Assembly: GCA_017644105.1 (NCBI GenBank)
Contig: JAEPMD010000021.1
Coordinates: forward strand, 1-64,000
Direction: 5' to 3'
Source: Rhizobiaceae bacterium
GTDB taxonomy: Bacteria; Pseudomonadota; Alphaproteobacteria; Rhizobiales; Rhizobiaceae
Length of the DNA: 64,000 nucleotides
Shown: one piece after another, positions 18,802-30,749 of the stretch
Layout of the letters: each line of letters starts with the position of its first letter
How positions within the stretch are numbered: the first letter of the stretch is position 1
Made by a program: the position numbers and the translations under genes
Notes under the pieces: generated by a model
Databases searched by the model: none
The model's input: the letters and a program-made list of their open reading frames with translations, nothing else
Told to the model about the DNA's origin: nothing

Positions 18802-19036
18802 GTATTCAAAGCTCGATCATTCGCTTATGGAATGCAGGTTTTCGTATGGTGTTTTGAAAATACCTTTATCGAGTGCGGCTTTCATGCCACGGCCATAAGT
18901 TAAACTATGGCGAAAACTTCGGTTGTGATAACCAGTATAAAACGATTTATCAAGCGTAATGCAATCTTACGGTTAATGGTAAATGTTTCATAAAATTGTT
19001 CCAAAATGGAACAACTGGAAATTGGAGCATAAAAAA

Positions 19037-19058
19037 AGAGCGGTTCGAAAACCGCTCT
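19037..19058 (-). terminator. Intrinsic terminator of groESL
   Basis: A 9-bp perfect stem (agagcggtt with aaccgctct, CGAA tetraloop) is followed on the minus strand by a run of seven T, about 30 nt after the groEL stop. Confidence 0.92.
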
Positions 19059-19086
19059 CTCAATTTTCCGCAATGGAAGGTATGAC

Positions 19087-20757
<1,671 letters not shown>

Positions 20758-20815
20758 TCAATTTGCTGGAAGGGCCCTAGATTTTACTATATTTGTTTTG
20801 TGAAGATCTAAGGGA

Positions 20816-21112
20816 TTAACCCAAGATACCCATGATGTCTGATTCTTTCATGATCAAAAGCTCGTCACCGCCAAGTGAAACTTCTGTGCCTGACCATTTG
20901 CCGAACAACACTTTGTCGCCAGCTTTAACTTCAAGAGCAACAAGTGCACCTTTGTCGTCACGTGCGCCTGCGCCAACTGCAACAACTTCACCTTCAGATG
21001 GTTTTTCTTTTGCTGTATCTGGGATAATAATACCGCCAGCAGTCTTTTCTTCTGACTCAACGCGGCGTACAACAACGCGGTCGCCTAGTGGGCGGAAATC
21101 GATATTTGCCAT
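20816..21112 (-). CDS. groES: 10-kDa co-chaperonin GroES
   Basis: Seven-fold lid of the GroEL chamber. 98 residues with family signatures [27 protein letters not shown] (mobile loop) and [13 protein letters not shown]. First gene of the groESL operon, preceded by a perfect CIRCE element and a promoter. Confidence 0.98.
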   Translation of the reverse strand: MANIDFRPLGDRVVVRRVESEEKTAGGIIIPDTAKEKPSEGEVVAVGAGARDDKGALVALEVKAGDKVLFGKWSGTEVSLGGDELLIMKESDIMGILG

Positions 21113-21173
21113 TTTTTTAACCTAATCTCTCATTACTGGAGTGGACTATAATTTTCCAAAATTCTTGGTATTG

Positions 21174-21200
21174 TTAGCACTCCCACTTAGAGAGTGCTAA
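21174..21200 (-). promoter_or_regulatory. CIRCE operator (HrcA binding site) of groESL
   Basis: TTAGCACTC, nine bases, GAGTGCTAA: an exact match to the CIRCE consensus. It lies about 60 bp before groES and directly downstream of the promoter, so HrcA repression with release on heat shock is expected. No hrcA gene is in this window. Confidence 0.97.
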
Positions 21201-21208
21201 TCGACGTT

Positions 21209-21237
21209 GATCTAGTGCCTGATGGCGCTCATGTCAA
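21209..21237 (-). promoter_or_regulatory. Candidate groESL promoter
   Basis: On the minus strand CTTGACA (TTGACA at 21237-21232), a 17-base spacer and TAGATC stand just upstream of CIRCE. The -35 is strong and the -10 is weak. The CTTG start of the -35 is also compatible with an alphaproteobacterial heat-shock sigma factor (RpoH). Confidence 0.55.
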
Positions 21238-21469
21238 GGTTTGGCAACGAATCTTTTCCTATAAATTTCAATATGTTTAACATGGAAACTGAACGGCCCC
21301 TTAATCAAAGCGCACATCACAGGTGAGCCGAAGATCCGAACAGCGATGAAAAGAGCAGTAAAATTGTCTGTAACTTCATTCCCTAAACAAAATTAAGATC
21401 CTGCTAATCCTAGATTTCAGAGCAATTATAATCTTTCCACTTGAGTTTATCGCCAGCTTGGGTCAAGAC

Positions 21470-22378
21470 ATGGCAACAAAGAACGACAATTGTTTCATTG
21501 CGGTCATGGAGGCTCCCCCCTTGCTTAAAAAACTTGATAATCTTGATGGATTAGATGGCAAATATGATGTCATTTTAAGTGATGTCTGGGGCGTGTTGCA
21601 TAATGGCGTTTCCGCCCACAAAAACGCCTATGAAGCGCTAAAACGCGCACGCGAAGCGGGCAAGACGGTTGTTTTGATCACCAATTCGCCGCGACGTAAG
21701 CAAGGTGTTGTCTCTCAGCTGGATATGTTGGGAATTAAATCAGATTGTTATAATGATATTGTCACATCTGGTGATCTCACACGCAAACTGATCAAAGAGG
21801 CGCCGAAGAAGGTATTCTTCTTAGGCCCGGATCGTGATTTGCAATTGCTAGATGGATTAGATGTCGAGCGCGTTGATCAAGATGAGGCGCAGTCGATTGT
21901 CTGCACAGGGTTTTTCGATGATGAAGTTGAAAAGCCGGAAGATTATACAGAAATGCTCGAAGCCTTCTTGGCGCGTGGTTTACCATTTATATGCGCAAAT
22001 CCAGATCTAGTCGTGGAACGTGGTGAGCGCATGATCCCGTGCGCGGGGGCCATTGCAGCGCTTTATAAAAAAATGGGTGGTCAAGTTTATGTCGCAGGTA
22101 AACCACATAAGCCCATGTATCAAACTGCGCTTGAAATAGTGCAGGATATTAGAGGCGATATCAACCCCGAACGTGTGATTGCAATTGGTGACGGCATGCC
22201 AACAGATGTGCGTGGTGCGGTGAATTATGGATTGGACCTTTTATTTGTCGCGCATGGTATCCATATCAACCAATATAAAAGCGAAGATGTGCCTGGTGGC
22301 ATTGATGATTTCAAACTGTCAGGCTTTTTGGCAAAAGAGGGAGTGCGTCCAAATTATTGGATGGAATGGATCAAATAA
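21470..22378 (+). CDS. HAD-superfamily class IIA hydrolase (TIGR01459-like)
   Basis: Cytosolic phosphatase-like protein of the NagD/class IIA group; substrate not assignable. Motif I DVWGVLHNG (near residue 37), motif II ITNSPRR, the class IIA cap, and motif IV IGDGMPTDVRGAVNYG are present. ATG at 21470 is chosen; TTG at 21458 and ATG at 21506 are alternatives and ribosome-binding sites are weak. It directly precedes ribF (no gap). Confidence 0.85.
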   Translation: MATKNDNCFIAVMEAPPLLKKLDNLDGLDGKYDVILSDVWGVLHNGVSAHKNAYEALKRAREAGKTVVLITNSPRRKQGVVSQLDMLGIKSDCYNDIVTSGDLTRKLIKEAPKKVFFLGPDRDLQLLDGLDVERVDQDEAQSIVCTGFFDDEVEKPEDYTEMLEAFLARGLPFICANPDLVVERGERMIPCAGAIAALYKKMGGQVYVAGKPHKPMYQTALEIVQDIRGDINPERVIAIGDGMPTDVRGAVNYGLDLLFVAHGIHINQYKSEDVPGGIDDFKLSGFLAKEGVRPNYWMEWIK

Positions 22379-23377
22379 TTGAGTGCGGGAAAATTGAATA
22401 TTATTCGTGTCCAGGGCGGAGAAACGCTGAACGCTGATTTACGTGGCGGCGTCGTTGCGATCGGAAACTTTGATGGTGTGCATAGAGGACACCAGTCGGT
22501 GCTTGATCGCGCGTTGGAAATAGCAAACGAAAATAACGTTCCAGCGCTTGTCATGACTTTTGAACCCCATCCACGTGCTGTGTTCACACCGGAAAATGCC
22601 CCGTTTCGGATTTCACCTGCGAGCTTGAAAGCAGTTCTACTTGATAAACTTGGCTTTAATGCCGTGATTGAACAAAGTTTTGATCGAGATTTTGCCAGTA
22701 ATTCAGCTGAAGATTTTATCAACAATATCCTAGTGAACCAGTTTGGCGTTTCTCATGTCGTTACCGGGTTTGATTTTCATTTCGGCAAAGGACGTGAAGG
22801 CGGACCTGCATTTTTAATGGCAGCTGGCGAAGAGCGCGGTTTTGGTGTCACATTGGTTGATGCATTCCGCGATGAAAATACAGAAGTCATTTCATCGAGC
22901 AGAATTCGCGAGCTTCTCATTAATGGTGAATTGGCTGAAGCGAATGCGCTTCTAGGGTATCGGTTTACGGTAGAAGGCGAGATCATAAAAGGTCGTCAAT
23001 TGGGCCGTAAACTAGGCTATCCAACAGCCAATATGGTGCTCCACCAAGAAAATGGTTTGAAGCCGGGTGTTTATGCCGTCAAATTTAGAGATGGAAATGG
23101 CACTCTGTTTAATGGCGTTGCCAGCTTTGGTGTGCGCCCAACACTGGAAGAAGACGGCGCGCCAATTCTTGAGACTTTTGTGTTTGATCATCAAGGCGAT
23201 CTCTATGGGCAGATCTGTCAGGTTCATCTCGTGTCTTATCTGCGAGAAGAGCTAAAGTTTGATGATCTCGATGCGCTGGTTGTGCAGATGAAACAAGACG
23301 AAGCAGAGGCAAGAGAGGTCCTGCTTCATGCAACATCTCTGAGCGTTTTGGATCAAGCGGTATGCTTTAATGACTAA
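22379..23377 (+). CDS. ribF: Bifunctional riboflavin kinase / FAD synthetase
   Basis: Converts riboflavin to FMN and FMN to FAD. The N-terminal nucleotidyltransferase (AIGNFDGVHRGHQ near residue 27; SSSRIRELL) and C-terminal flavokinase (GRQLGRKLGYPTANM near 205, then KPGVYAV) are both intact. The apparent start is TTG immediately after the upstream stop; a second TTG five codons in is possible. It overlaps the next gene by 8 nt. Confidence 0.95.
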   Translation: MSAGKLNIIRVQGGETLNADLRGGVVAIGNFDGVHRGHQSVLDRALEIANENNVPALVMTFEPHPRAVFTPENAPFRISPASLKAVLLDKLGFNAVIEQSFDRDFASNSAEDFINNILVNQFGVSHVVTGFDFHFGKGREGGPAFLMAAGEERGFGVTLVDAFRDENTEVISSSRIRELLINGELAEANALLGYRFTVEGEIIKGRQLGRKLGYPTANMVLHQENGLKPGVYAVKFRDGNGTLFNGVASFGVRPTLEEDGAPILETFVFDHQGDLYGQICQVHLVSYLREELKFDDLDALVVQMKQDEAEAREVLLHATSLSVLDQAVCFND

Positions 23378-24089
23378 AGGTAAGAAGTCAATTACATTAA
23401 TAACAGGTGCAACATCTGGCATCGGGCTTGAGCTCGCAAAACGCCTGCTAAATACAGATGAGTTAATCGTAATTGGCCGCAAAGAAGCGCATGAAGTATA
23501 TGCGATGCTTTCCGATAATATCAAATATATTCAAACGGATATCGCAAATCCAGCACAGGCTGTTGAAGCTGTAATTGCTGGGCTTGATGATCTTAACGTC
23601 CAAGCCATTAATCGTGTTATTCATTGCGCTGGCATAGGTGTCTATACACCTCCTGATCACGAGACTTCCGAGCAAATTGATCTTAATGTAAGTGTCAACT
23701 TACTTTTTCCTGTGCTGCTTACAAAAGCGCTTGCACCCCATATTGAGACAGCAAAGGGCAAAGTGGTGCTCATCGGTTCTGTTGCGCATAAAGGCTCGCC
23801 GAATATGGCGTCTTATGCTGCATCAAAAGCGGGTTTGGCCGGGTTTGCTCGGTCATTAGAAGCTGAATGGCGCGGTCGGATCGATGTGCAGGTCATACAT
23901 CCGGGGCCGACGCTCACACCAATGTTAGAAAAGGCAGGTTATAAAGTTGGCAAAGAAGGTCGTTTTTTCTTGTCCCCTGAGGCCATGGCGGAAGAAATCA
24001 TCAAGGTGATGGCGACAAACAAGAAATCCGCAACCATTTTCATCGGTGCAAAGGTCAAAAGTCTGTTTCGCAGAAAGCAACCGGCATGA
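23370..24089 (+). CDS. Short-chain dehydrogenase/reductase
   Basis: NAD(P)-dependent SDR of 239 residues. Rossmann motif TGATSGIG (13-20), the mid-chain HCAGIG in place of NNAG, and the catalytic Ser (IGSVAHKG) with SYAASKAG (Tyr and Lys) are present. Substrate unknown. It overlaps ribF by 8 nt and the next SDR by 4 nt, so it is co-transcribed with both. Confidence 0.88.
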   Translation: MTKGKKSITLITGATSGIGLELAKRLLNTDELIVIGRKEAHEVYAMLSDNIKYIQTDIANPAQAVEAVIAGLDDLNVQAINRVIHCAGIGVYTPPDHETSEQIDLNVSVNLLFPVLLTKALAPHIETAKGKVVLIGSVAHKGSPNMASYAASKAGLAGFARSLEAEWRGRIDVQVIHPGPTLTPMLEKAGYKVGKEGRFFLSPEAMAEEIIKVMATNKKSATIFIGAKVKSLFRRKQPA

Positions 24090-24856
24090 AGAACTGGAAA
24101 CATGCATTGGTTACCGGAGCAGGGCAAGGTATCGGAAAAGCCATATGTCAGCATCTGTTAGATCATGATATCATGGTGACGTCGATTGACCGAGATTCGA
24201 TCGAGTGGACGCAGAAAAATCAAGATAAGTTATTGAATCATATCGAAATAAATTTAATTAACTCAAATTCAGTTAATCATATTATTTCAACACTTTCATC
24301 AAAAGAAAAACTTGACCTTGTTATTCATAATGCGGGTATCTCAGCGACCGGAAAATTTGAAGAGATTGATCCAATAGCTTATGAAAATGTGCTCAAGCTC
24401 AATACACTTGTACCCATGCAGCTGAGTGCTGGTCTAATGCAAAATGGATTGTTTGCCAAAAACGCCAATTTGGCTTTTGTTTCATCTTTATCCCATGCAA
24501 CAGGTTATCCCGGTGCATCTGTCTATGGTGCAAGCAAAGATGCGATCGCGATCTATGCCAAAAGCGTGCGCAAACCTTTTGCAGCTCAAGGTGTATCCGT
24601 TTTGAGCGTTTTCCCAGGACCAGTGCGCACAGATCATGCAGAAAGACACGCACCTGAAGGTGCGGATGCCTCCAAGCGAATGCTGCCGGAAGAGTTAGCG
24701 TCTCGTATCTTAAACGCGGCATCTGCAAATAAGAAAATTCTTTATCCGGGGGCTGCTGCGCAATCAGCGAGGATTTTGGGGAAAATTGCCCCAAATTTGA
24801 TGACCAATATGATGCGCAAAATCATCTACGATAAGCTTGATCGTCCGGTTTGGTAA
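24086..24856 (+). CDS. Short-chain dehydrogenase/reductase
   Basis: Second SDR, 256 residues, with TGAGQGIG (11-18), HNAGIS (NNAG equivalent), catalytic Ser (VSSLSHATG) and VYGASKDA supplying Tyr and Lys. It overlaps the preceding SDR by 4 nt, and only moderate similarity is visible between the two. The ensuing 260 bases before ileS contain a 12-bp palindrome (gcgtttaaacgc, 25042-25053) but no gene. Confidence 0.88.
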   Translation: MKNWKHALVTGAGQGIGKAICQHLLDHDIMVTSIDRDSIEWTQKNQDKLLNHIEINLINSNSVNHIISTLSSKEKLDLVIHNAGISATGKFEEIDPIAYENVLKLNTLVPMQLSAGLMQNGLFAKNANLAFVSSLSHATGYPGASVYGASKDAIAIYAKSVRKPFAAQGVSVLSVFPGPVRTDHAERHAPEGADASKRMLPEELASRILNAASANKKILYPGAAAQSARILGKIAPNLMTNMMRKIIYDKLDRPVW

Positions 24857-25116
24857 AGATAACTGACAATAAGTCTTTTCTTGTTGGTCAAAAACATTTA
24901 AGAAGCGCTCACAAATCCCCGCGATCAAGCGAAGCGAAGAAAGATTTATGGTGCTTTTTATGTTTTTGAACTTAAGCATACGAATAATTCGAATTACTAG
25001 CCCGGCCTCCGTCTAAAACGACCAGGAGTCCCGGGATAAAGGCGTTTAAACGCTATTCTCATATCTATTTCGCAACATTCACGTTGAAAAACGTTGTCGA
25101 TTAAAAAGCTGATAAA

Positions 25117-28053
25117 ATGACAGAAGAAACATTCGATTATTCAAAAACCCTTAATTTGCCTAAAACCGATTTCCCAATGCGCGCTGGTTTGCCAAAGGCG
25201 GAACCAACTTGGATCGCAAAATGGGATGATATGAAGCTTTATAAAAAGCTTCGCGAGAATTCCAAAGGACGTCCAAAATACGTGCTACATGATGGCCCTC
25301 CCTATGCCAATGGTAATTTGCATATCGGACATGCGCTCAACAAAATCTTGAAGGACATGATCACACGCTCGTTCCAGATGCGTGGGTTTGATTCTAACTA
25401 TGTGCCCGGCTGGGATTGCCATGGTCTTCCAATTGAATGGAAGATTGAAGAGCAATATCGCGCCAAGGGCAAAGATAAAGATCAGGTGCCGATCAATGAG
25501 TTTCGCAAAGAATGTCGTGACTTTGCTGATCACTGGATTGGTGTGCAAACCGAAGAGTTCCGACGTCTGGGTGTCGAAGGTGACTTTGAAACCCCTTATA
25601 AAACGATGAACTTTCCAGCCGAAGCTAAAATCGCTGCTGAATTGATGAAATTTGCCAAAACTGGGCAGCTTTACCGCGGTTCAAAACCGATCATGTGGTC
25701 TGTAGTGGAACGCACAGCTTTGGCTGAAGCAGAGATCGAATATGAGATGTATGAATCTGACACGATCTGGGCCAAGTTCCCAATTGTTGATGGATCGGGT
25801 GATTTGGCAGAAGCTTCCGTTGTCATCTGGACTACAACACCTTGGACCATCCCAGGCAACCGCGCGATCTGTTACTCATCTAAAATCAGTTATGGCTTAT
25901 TTGAAGTCGCATCTGCGGAAAATGAATTTGGACCTCAGCCCGGTGATAAACTCATCTTTGCCGATGCATTGGCAGACGAATGTGCTGAAAAAGCCAAGGT
26001 TACTTTCAAGCGTGTTCGTGATGTAACAGCAAAAGAATTTGGTTCAACAAAATGCGCGCATCCTTTGCGTGGCTTTAATGATGCCTATGGCTTTGATGTG
26101 CCTTTGCTAGATGGTGATCATGTTTCTGATGATGCTGGTACTGGTTTCGTGCATACAGCACCTGGCCACGGTCGTGATGACTTTGAAATTTGGGTTGCGC
26201 GCCGCAATGAGATCGAAGCGCAAGGCATTTCATCGGAAATTCCGTTCACTGTTGCAGATGATGGTTCCTATACCGATCAAGCGCCGGGCTTTGGTGATGT
26301 GCGCGTCATCGATGACAAGGGTAAAAAAGGTAAAGCCAACCAAGCTGTTATCACAGCTTTGATCGGTGAAAACAACTTGTTTGCACGCGGTCGTGTGAAA
26401 CACGAATACCCGCATTCTTGGCGCTCGAAAAAACCAATCATCTTCCGAAACACACCGCAATGGTTTGTCTATATGGATAAAGATGGTGTGATCGGTGATG
26501 GAACAAAATCAAACGCCGGTACGCTTCGTCAAACATCATTGGCAGCCATTGATGAAACTCGTTTTGTACCAGCTGCTGGTCAAAATCGCTTGCGTGCCAT
26601 GATCGAACAACGTCCTGATTGGGTGCTCTCGCGCCAGCGCGCTTGGGGTGTTCCAATCAGTGTGTTCAGAAACACGCAAACCAATCAAGTCATCCCGGGG
26701 CCTGATTTCGATAAATCAGACGAATTGTCTGAGCGCATTCAAGATGCCTTCAGAGAAGAAGGTGCTGATGCTTGGTTCGCAGATGGCGCCAAAGAACGTT
26801 TCTTGGACGGCATGGTGGATAATCCAGATGATTGGGAGCAGGTCCGCGATATTTTGGATGTGTGGTTTGATTCAGGTTCAACGCATTCCTTCTGTCTCGA
26901 AGAACGCGATGATCTAAAATGGCCAGCTGATCTTTATCTTGAGGGTTCTGACCAACACCGCGGTTGGTTCCACTCATCATTGCTTGAAAGCTGTGGCACA
27001 CGTGGTCGTGCGCCATATGATGCTGTGCTCACTCATGGTTTTGTGATGGCTGAAGATGGACGTAAAATGTCGAAATCTTTGGGCAATGTCGTCACGCCGC
27101 AAGAAGTCATCAAGCAGTCAGGTGCAGATATCCTGCGTTTATGGGTCTCATCAGCTGATTATGCTGAAGATTTGAGGATTGGGCCGGAAATACTGAAAAC
27201 GTCCATCGATGCCTATCGTAAAATGCGAAATACACTTCGCTGGATGCTTGGCTCTTTGTCTCACTATGAAGGCGAAGATGTTGCATATGATCAATTGCCC
27301 GAACTTGAGCGTTTGATGCTGCATCGTCTTGCAGAACTCGATGAAGTTGTGCGTGACGGTTATGATGAGTTTGATTTCAAACGGATTTTCTCAAGCCTGT
27401 CGAACTTTATGAATCTTGAGCTATCTGCATTCTATTTCGATATCCGCAAAGACACACTTTATTGCGAAGGTCCTTCAAGCCTCGAGCGTAAAGCAGCGTT
27501 GCAAACAATCGCAAAGATTTTTGATTGTTTGGTGACTTGGATGGCGCCAATGCTTCCGTTCACCATGGAAGAAAGCTGGCTATCTCGTTATCCCGATGCG
27601 GAATCTGTGCACCTTGAGCAATTTGCAGATGTTGAAGCTTCATGGATTGATGCAAAACTCGCAGCGAAGTGGCAAAACGTTAAAACCGTTCGCCGTGTGG
27701 TGACAGGTGCGCTTGAAATCGAACGCCGTGAAAAGCGTATTGGTTCGTCGCTCGAAGCAGCGCCTATTGTCTATATCGACGATAGCGAATTGATGGATGT
27801 GGTCTCTGATATGAAGTTTGAAGATATCTGCATCACATCGGCGATTGAAATTAAGTCAGGTCAATCACCTGAGGGTGCGTTCAAATTAGAAGACACGCCG
27901 ACTGTTGGTGTTGAACCCAAGCTGGCTGAAGGTCAAAAATGTGCGCGTTCATGGCGCGTCACCAAAGATGTGGGCTCAGACCCAGAATTCCCAGATGTTT
28001 CCGCGCGTGATGCAGCGGCGCTCCATGAGCTAAAGGCACTTGGACGTTTATAG
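25117..28053 (+). CDS. ileS: Isoleucyl-tRNA synthetase
   Basis: Class I synthetase charging tRNA-Ile, with editing. Full length at 978 residues: HIGH motif in [11 protein letters not shown] (near 67), editing domain with [16 protein letters not shown]-type loop [11 protein letters not shown] (near 650), anticodon-binding domain, and a C-terminal extension that ends without the four-Cys zinc finger found in E. coli IleS (single CARSW segment only). No T-box leader is visible. A terminator follows. Confidence 0.97.
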   Translation: MTEETFDYSKTLNLPKTDFPMRAGLPKAEPTWIAKWDDMKLYKKLRENSKGRPKYVLHDGPPYANGNLHIGHALNKILKDMITRSFQMRGFDSNYVPGWDCHGLPIEWKIEEQYRAKGKDKDQVPINEFRKECRDFADHWIGVQTEEFRRLGVEGDFETPYKTMNFPAEAKIAAELMKFAKTGQLYRGSKPIMWSVVERTALAEAEIEYEMYESDTIWAKFPIVDGSGDLAEASVVIWTTTPWTIPGNRAICYSSKISYGLFEVASAENEFGPQPGDKLIFADALADECAEKAKVTFKRVRDVTAKEFGSTKCAHPLRGFNDAYGFDVPLLDGDHVSDDAGTGFVHTAPGHGRDDFEIWVARRNEIEAQGISSEIPFTVADDGSYTDQAPGFGDVRVIDDKGKKGKANQAVITALIGENNLFARGRVKHEYPHSWRSKKPIIFRNTPQWFVYMDKDGVIGDGTKSNAGTLRQTSLAAIDETRFVPAAGQNRLRAMIEQRPDWVLSRQRAWGVPISVFRNTQTNQVIPGPDFDKSDELSERIQDAFREEGADAWFADGAKERFLDGMVDNPDDWEQVRDILDVWFDSGSTHSFCLEERDDLKWPADLYLEGSDQHRGWFHSSLLESCGTRGRAPYDAVLTHGFVMAEDGRKMSKSLGNVVTPQEVIKQSGADILRLWVSSADYAEDLRIGPEILKTSIDAYRKMRNTLRWMLGSLSHYEGEDVAYDQLPELERLMLHRLAELDEVVRDGYDEFDFKRIFSSLSNFMNLELSAFYFDIRKDTLYCEGPSSLERKAALQTIAKIFDCLVTWMAPMLPFTMEESWLSRYPDAESVHLEQFADVEASWIDAKLAAKWQNVKTVRRVVTGALEIERREKRIGSSLEAAPIVYIDDSELMDVVSDMKFEDICITSAIEIKSGQSPEGAFKLEDTPTVGVEPKLAEGQKCARSWRVTKDVGSDPEFPDVSARDAAALHELKALGRL

Positions 28054-28061
28054 ATTGGAAA

Positions 28062-28095
28062 ATAAAGGCCTGTTGGTTTATCGGCGGGCCTTTAT
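28062..28095 (+). terminator. Terminator-like hairpin after ileS
   Basis: ataaaggcctg pairs with cgggcctttat (one G-T pair) around a 12-base loop, beginning 9 nt after the ileS stop. The T-tract is short (TTTAT). Confidence 0.65.
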
Positions 28096-28258
28096 GATTT
28101 ATTAGAGCTTGTAAAATAACCTATTGAACAAATTCGTTATTTGCGAAAAAAGCAGCCTTAGGATATTACTTGCCTGAAATCTGCCTGATTTAATAAATAT
28201 GGCTGACGGACTGAAGCCTTTTTGAGTAGGAACAGCGTTATTTGCGTTGAAGAGATTT

Positions 28259-28855
28259 ATGAATAAAGCATTTGTTGCGATTTTATTGTTGAGTTGTGCA
28301 GGCCTGCTATCAGGTTGTCTCTCGTCACCAACATACGGGACGGATAAGACATCTTCTGAGCAATTATTTGATGATATTACAAACATCGCCTCATTGAAAA
28401 CACGCAAAGGCGACGATATCGAATATAAGCCGCGCCCTGATCTCGTAGAGCCCCCGACAACAGCATCGTTGCCGGTTCCGCAAACAAGCGTTGTTCAAAA
28501 TGAGCAGGTTTGGCCGGAATCTCCAGAGGAAACACGTGCACGTCTTGTTGCAGAAATCACCGAAAATCAAGACAATCCGGGTTATGTATCTCCTTTGAAG
28601 ACAGCCGGTCCTGACGGAAAAAATCTCACGCGAAAACAGCAAGCCGAAGCTTATCGCCAGGCTCGCCTCCTTCAACAAGGTGCCTATCAGGAAAGACGTT
28701 TTTTATCTGATCCGCCCGCAGGTTATAAGGTTCCAGCGTCTACTGCGCCAATCGGTGAATTGGGCGAGACAGAGCGTGAGAAAGAACAACGAAGAAAAGA
28801 TGGTGCAACTGTTAAAGGCACAGGTAAAAAATGGTGGCAAGTCTGGAAGCGTTAA
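28259..28855 (+). CDS. Lipoprotein of unknown function
   Basis: 198-residue exported lipoprotein. A signal peptide ends in a good lipobox (LLSGC, Cys at about residue 20), and the mature part is hydrophilic, rich in Pro, Gln, Glu and Arg, with a basic end (KKWWQVWKR). There is no domain I recognise. Similar proteins follow ileS in related genomes from memory, usually near lspA, but lspA is not here. ATG at 28259 is preferred to TTG at 28247. Confidence 0.75.
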   Translation: MNKAFVAILLLSCAGLLSGCLSSPTYGTDKTSSEQLFDDITNIASLKTRKGDDIEYKPRPDLVEPPTTASLPVPQTSVVQNEQVWPESPEETRARLVAEITENQDNPGYVSPLKTAGPDGKNLTRKQQAEAYRQARLLQQGAYQERRFLSDPPAGYKVPASTAPIGELGETEREKEQRRKDGATVKGTGKKWWQVWKR

Positions 28856-28883
28856 AGGTCTCGCATTCAACCGCCTGTACATT

Positions 28884-29330
28884 TCACCGTTGAGCTTTAA
28901 AGAAATCACGTAGAAATTTTGCGCAATTTTCTGCCTGAAATCCAGAATAGACTTCTGGTATAAGATGGCAGGGTGATAGCTCAAAAAATCTCGCACCATT
29001 TAATACGCCGCCACCCTTTTCATCTTCTGCGCCAATATAAAGGCGCTTGATACGGGCAAAGGAAATGGCGCCTGCGCACATGGTACAGGGTTCAAGCGTG
29101 ACATAAAGATCAACTTCGGTGAGACGTTCTTGCGCTAAAACTTGAGATGCGCGCCGAATGGCAAGAATTTCAGCATGAGCGGTAACATCATGCAACGCCC
29201 TGGTTTCATTGCCCGCGCGGGAGATTACTTTGCCATTAAGAACAATCACTGCACCAATTGGTACTTCGCCGCGCGCACCTGCAGCTTCGGCCTCCGCAAT
29301 TGCCAAATCCATGAAGCTAGTTTTGGGCAA
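28884..29330 (-). CDS. tadA: tRNA-specific adenosine deaminase
   Basis: Zinc enzyme converting A34 to inosine in tRNA-Arg(ACG). HAEILAI gives the His ligand and catalytic Glu, and PCTMCAGAI gives the two Cys ligands; 142-148 residues is the normal size. TTG at 29330 has AAGGGA nine bases upstream; ATG at 29312 (MDLAIAEAEAAG) has no visible site, so TTG is preferred, with some doubt. Divergent from the pseudouridine synthase gene. Confidence 0.94.
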   Translation of the reverse strand: MPKTSFMDLAIAEAEAAGARGEVPIGAVIVLNGKVISRAGNETRALHDVTAHAEILAIRRASQVLAQERLTEVDLYVTLEPCTMCAGAISFARIKRLYIGAEDEKGGGVLNGARFFELSPCHLIPEVYSGFQAENCAKFLRDFFKAQR

Positions 29331-29414
29331 CTTTATATCCCTTTTTATTGCAAAGCATCAATTGCTCAATTCATTTGAAACTGTTAGGACAACGCCAACA
29401 AAGGCAAACACCAT

Positions 29415-30749
29415 ATGAGCAAACAAGACAAGCCCTTTAGCGGCAAAAAAACGAACAGAAAAGACGCCAAAGCATCGCGTCCAGCGGGTGGCAAACCATC
29501 TTCTGCTAAAAAAGCAAATGCACCAACAGCAAAAGAAGCAGCCCCGATTCTAGTCGAGGGACGTATTGCAAAGATGCTGGCACGCGCAGGCGTTGCCTCG
29601 CGCCGTGAAGTCGAGCGCATGATCGAAGAAGGTCGTGTTAAACTCAACGGCAAGGTGCTGACATCGCCGGCGATAAATGTCACGCAATCAGACAATATCG
29701 AAGTTGATGACAAGCCAGTGGGTGGCATCGAACGCACCCGGCTTTGGCTTTATTATAAACCTGGCGGCTTGGTGACGACAAATAGTGACCCCGAGGGTCG
29801 TCCTACTGTATTTGACAATCTGCCTGATGACTTACCGCGCGTGATGTCGGTGGGTCGATTGGATATCAACACCGAAGGTTTGTTGCTCCTTACAAATGAT
29901 GGCGGTCTTGCGCGTGTCTTAGAACTTCCGTCCACTGGTTGGTTACGCCGTTATCGCGTGCGCGCACATGGTAAAATTGATCAAGCCAAGCTCGATGAAC
30001 TTAAAGAAGGTATTGCTGTTGACGGTGTGCTTTATGGATCCATCGAAGCAACACTTGATCGCGTGCAGGGGTCTAATGTTTGGATCACCATGGGTCTACG
30101 CGAAGGTAAAAACCGCGAAATTAAAGTTGTCCTTGGTGCTTTGGGATTGGATGTGAACCGTCTTATTCGCCTATCTTATGGCCCGTTCCAACTCGGTGAA
30201 TTATCTGAAGGCGGTGTTGTTGAAGTTAAAGGTCGCATGTTGCGCGATCAGCTTGGCACGCGATTGGTGGAAGCATCCGGCGCGAACTTTGATGCGCCGT
30301 TGCGCGAACATGAAAGCAAAGAAGAGCGTGCAAAAGCTGCCGAATGGAAACCACGCCGCAAGCTCACAGAAGCTGAACGTAAAGAACGCGCGCGTGATCG
30401 TTTGGGCACCCGCCCTGAAGGACCCGACGGCAAGCGCAAATTCTCAGACAATAAATTTGATAAAGACGAAGAACGTCCGCGTCAGAAGGGGCCTCGCAAC
30501 CGAGCCGCCAATGTCTGGATGGCAAAAGGTGGGCGTCCACGTGTCGAGCGAAAAGAAGAAGAGGTAGATCGCGGTCGTGAACCTGTTAAAGGCAACTGGC
30601 ATCGCCCAAAGGATAAGCTTGATCCTCACAAGAGCTTCCGTTCAAAGAAAAATGAGCAAGCCGGGGCCGACAAAAGCAGCAGCCGGAAAAAACCTTCAGG
30701 GGTAAGTGTAAAAGGTAAAAAGGGTGGCAATGCGGATCGTCGGCGGTAA
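29415..30749 (+). CDS. RluB/RsuA-family rRNA pseudouridine synthase with long basic tail
   Basis: Isomerises a specific uridine in rRNA. The S4 RNA-binding domain ([21 protein letters not shown], about residues 50-95) is followed by the catalytic core with [17 protein letters not shown] (catalytic Asp) and [18 protein letters not shown], most like RluB. Both ends are extended: about 45 Lys/Ala-rich residues before S4, and about 150 highly charged, Arg/Lys-rich residues after the core that look disordered. Its 3' end overlaps rsmD by 20 nt. Confidence 0.92.
   Translation: MSKQDKPFSGKKTNRKDAKASRPAGGKPSSAKKANAPTAKEAAPILVEGRIAKMLARAGVASRREVERMIEEGRVKLNGKVLTSPAINVTQSDNIEVDDKPVGGIERTRLWLYYKPGGLVTTNSDPEGRPTVFDNLPDDLPRVMSVGRLDINTEGLLLLTNDGGLARVLELPSTGWLRRYRVRAHGKIDQAKLDELKEGIAVDGVLYGSIEATLDRVQGSNVWITMGLREGKNREIKVVLGALGLDVNRLIRLSYGPFQLGELSEGGVVEVKGRMLRDQLGTRLVEASGANFDAPLREHESKEERAKAAEWKPRRKLTEAERKERARDRLGTRPEGPDGKRKFSDNKFDKDEERPRQKGPRNRAANVWMAKGGRPRVERKEEEVDRGREPVKGNWHRPKDKLDPHKSFRSKKNEQAGADKSSSRKKPSGVSVKGKKGGNADRRR

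Noticed and set aside
18808-18957. 49-codon minus-strand open stretch upstream of the PAS-like gene
   Set aside because: The only ATG leaves 22 codons and there is no clear ribosome-binding site; not enough for a gene call.
25042-25053. gcgtttaaacgc palindrome before ileS as an operator
   Set aside because: Self-complementary 12-mer with no second copy or known match; it may be chance.
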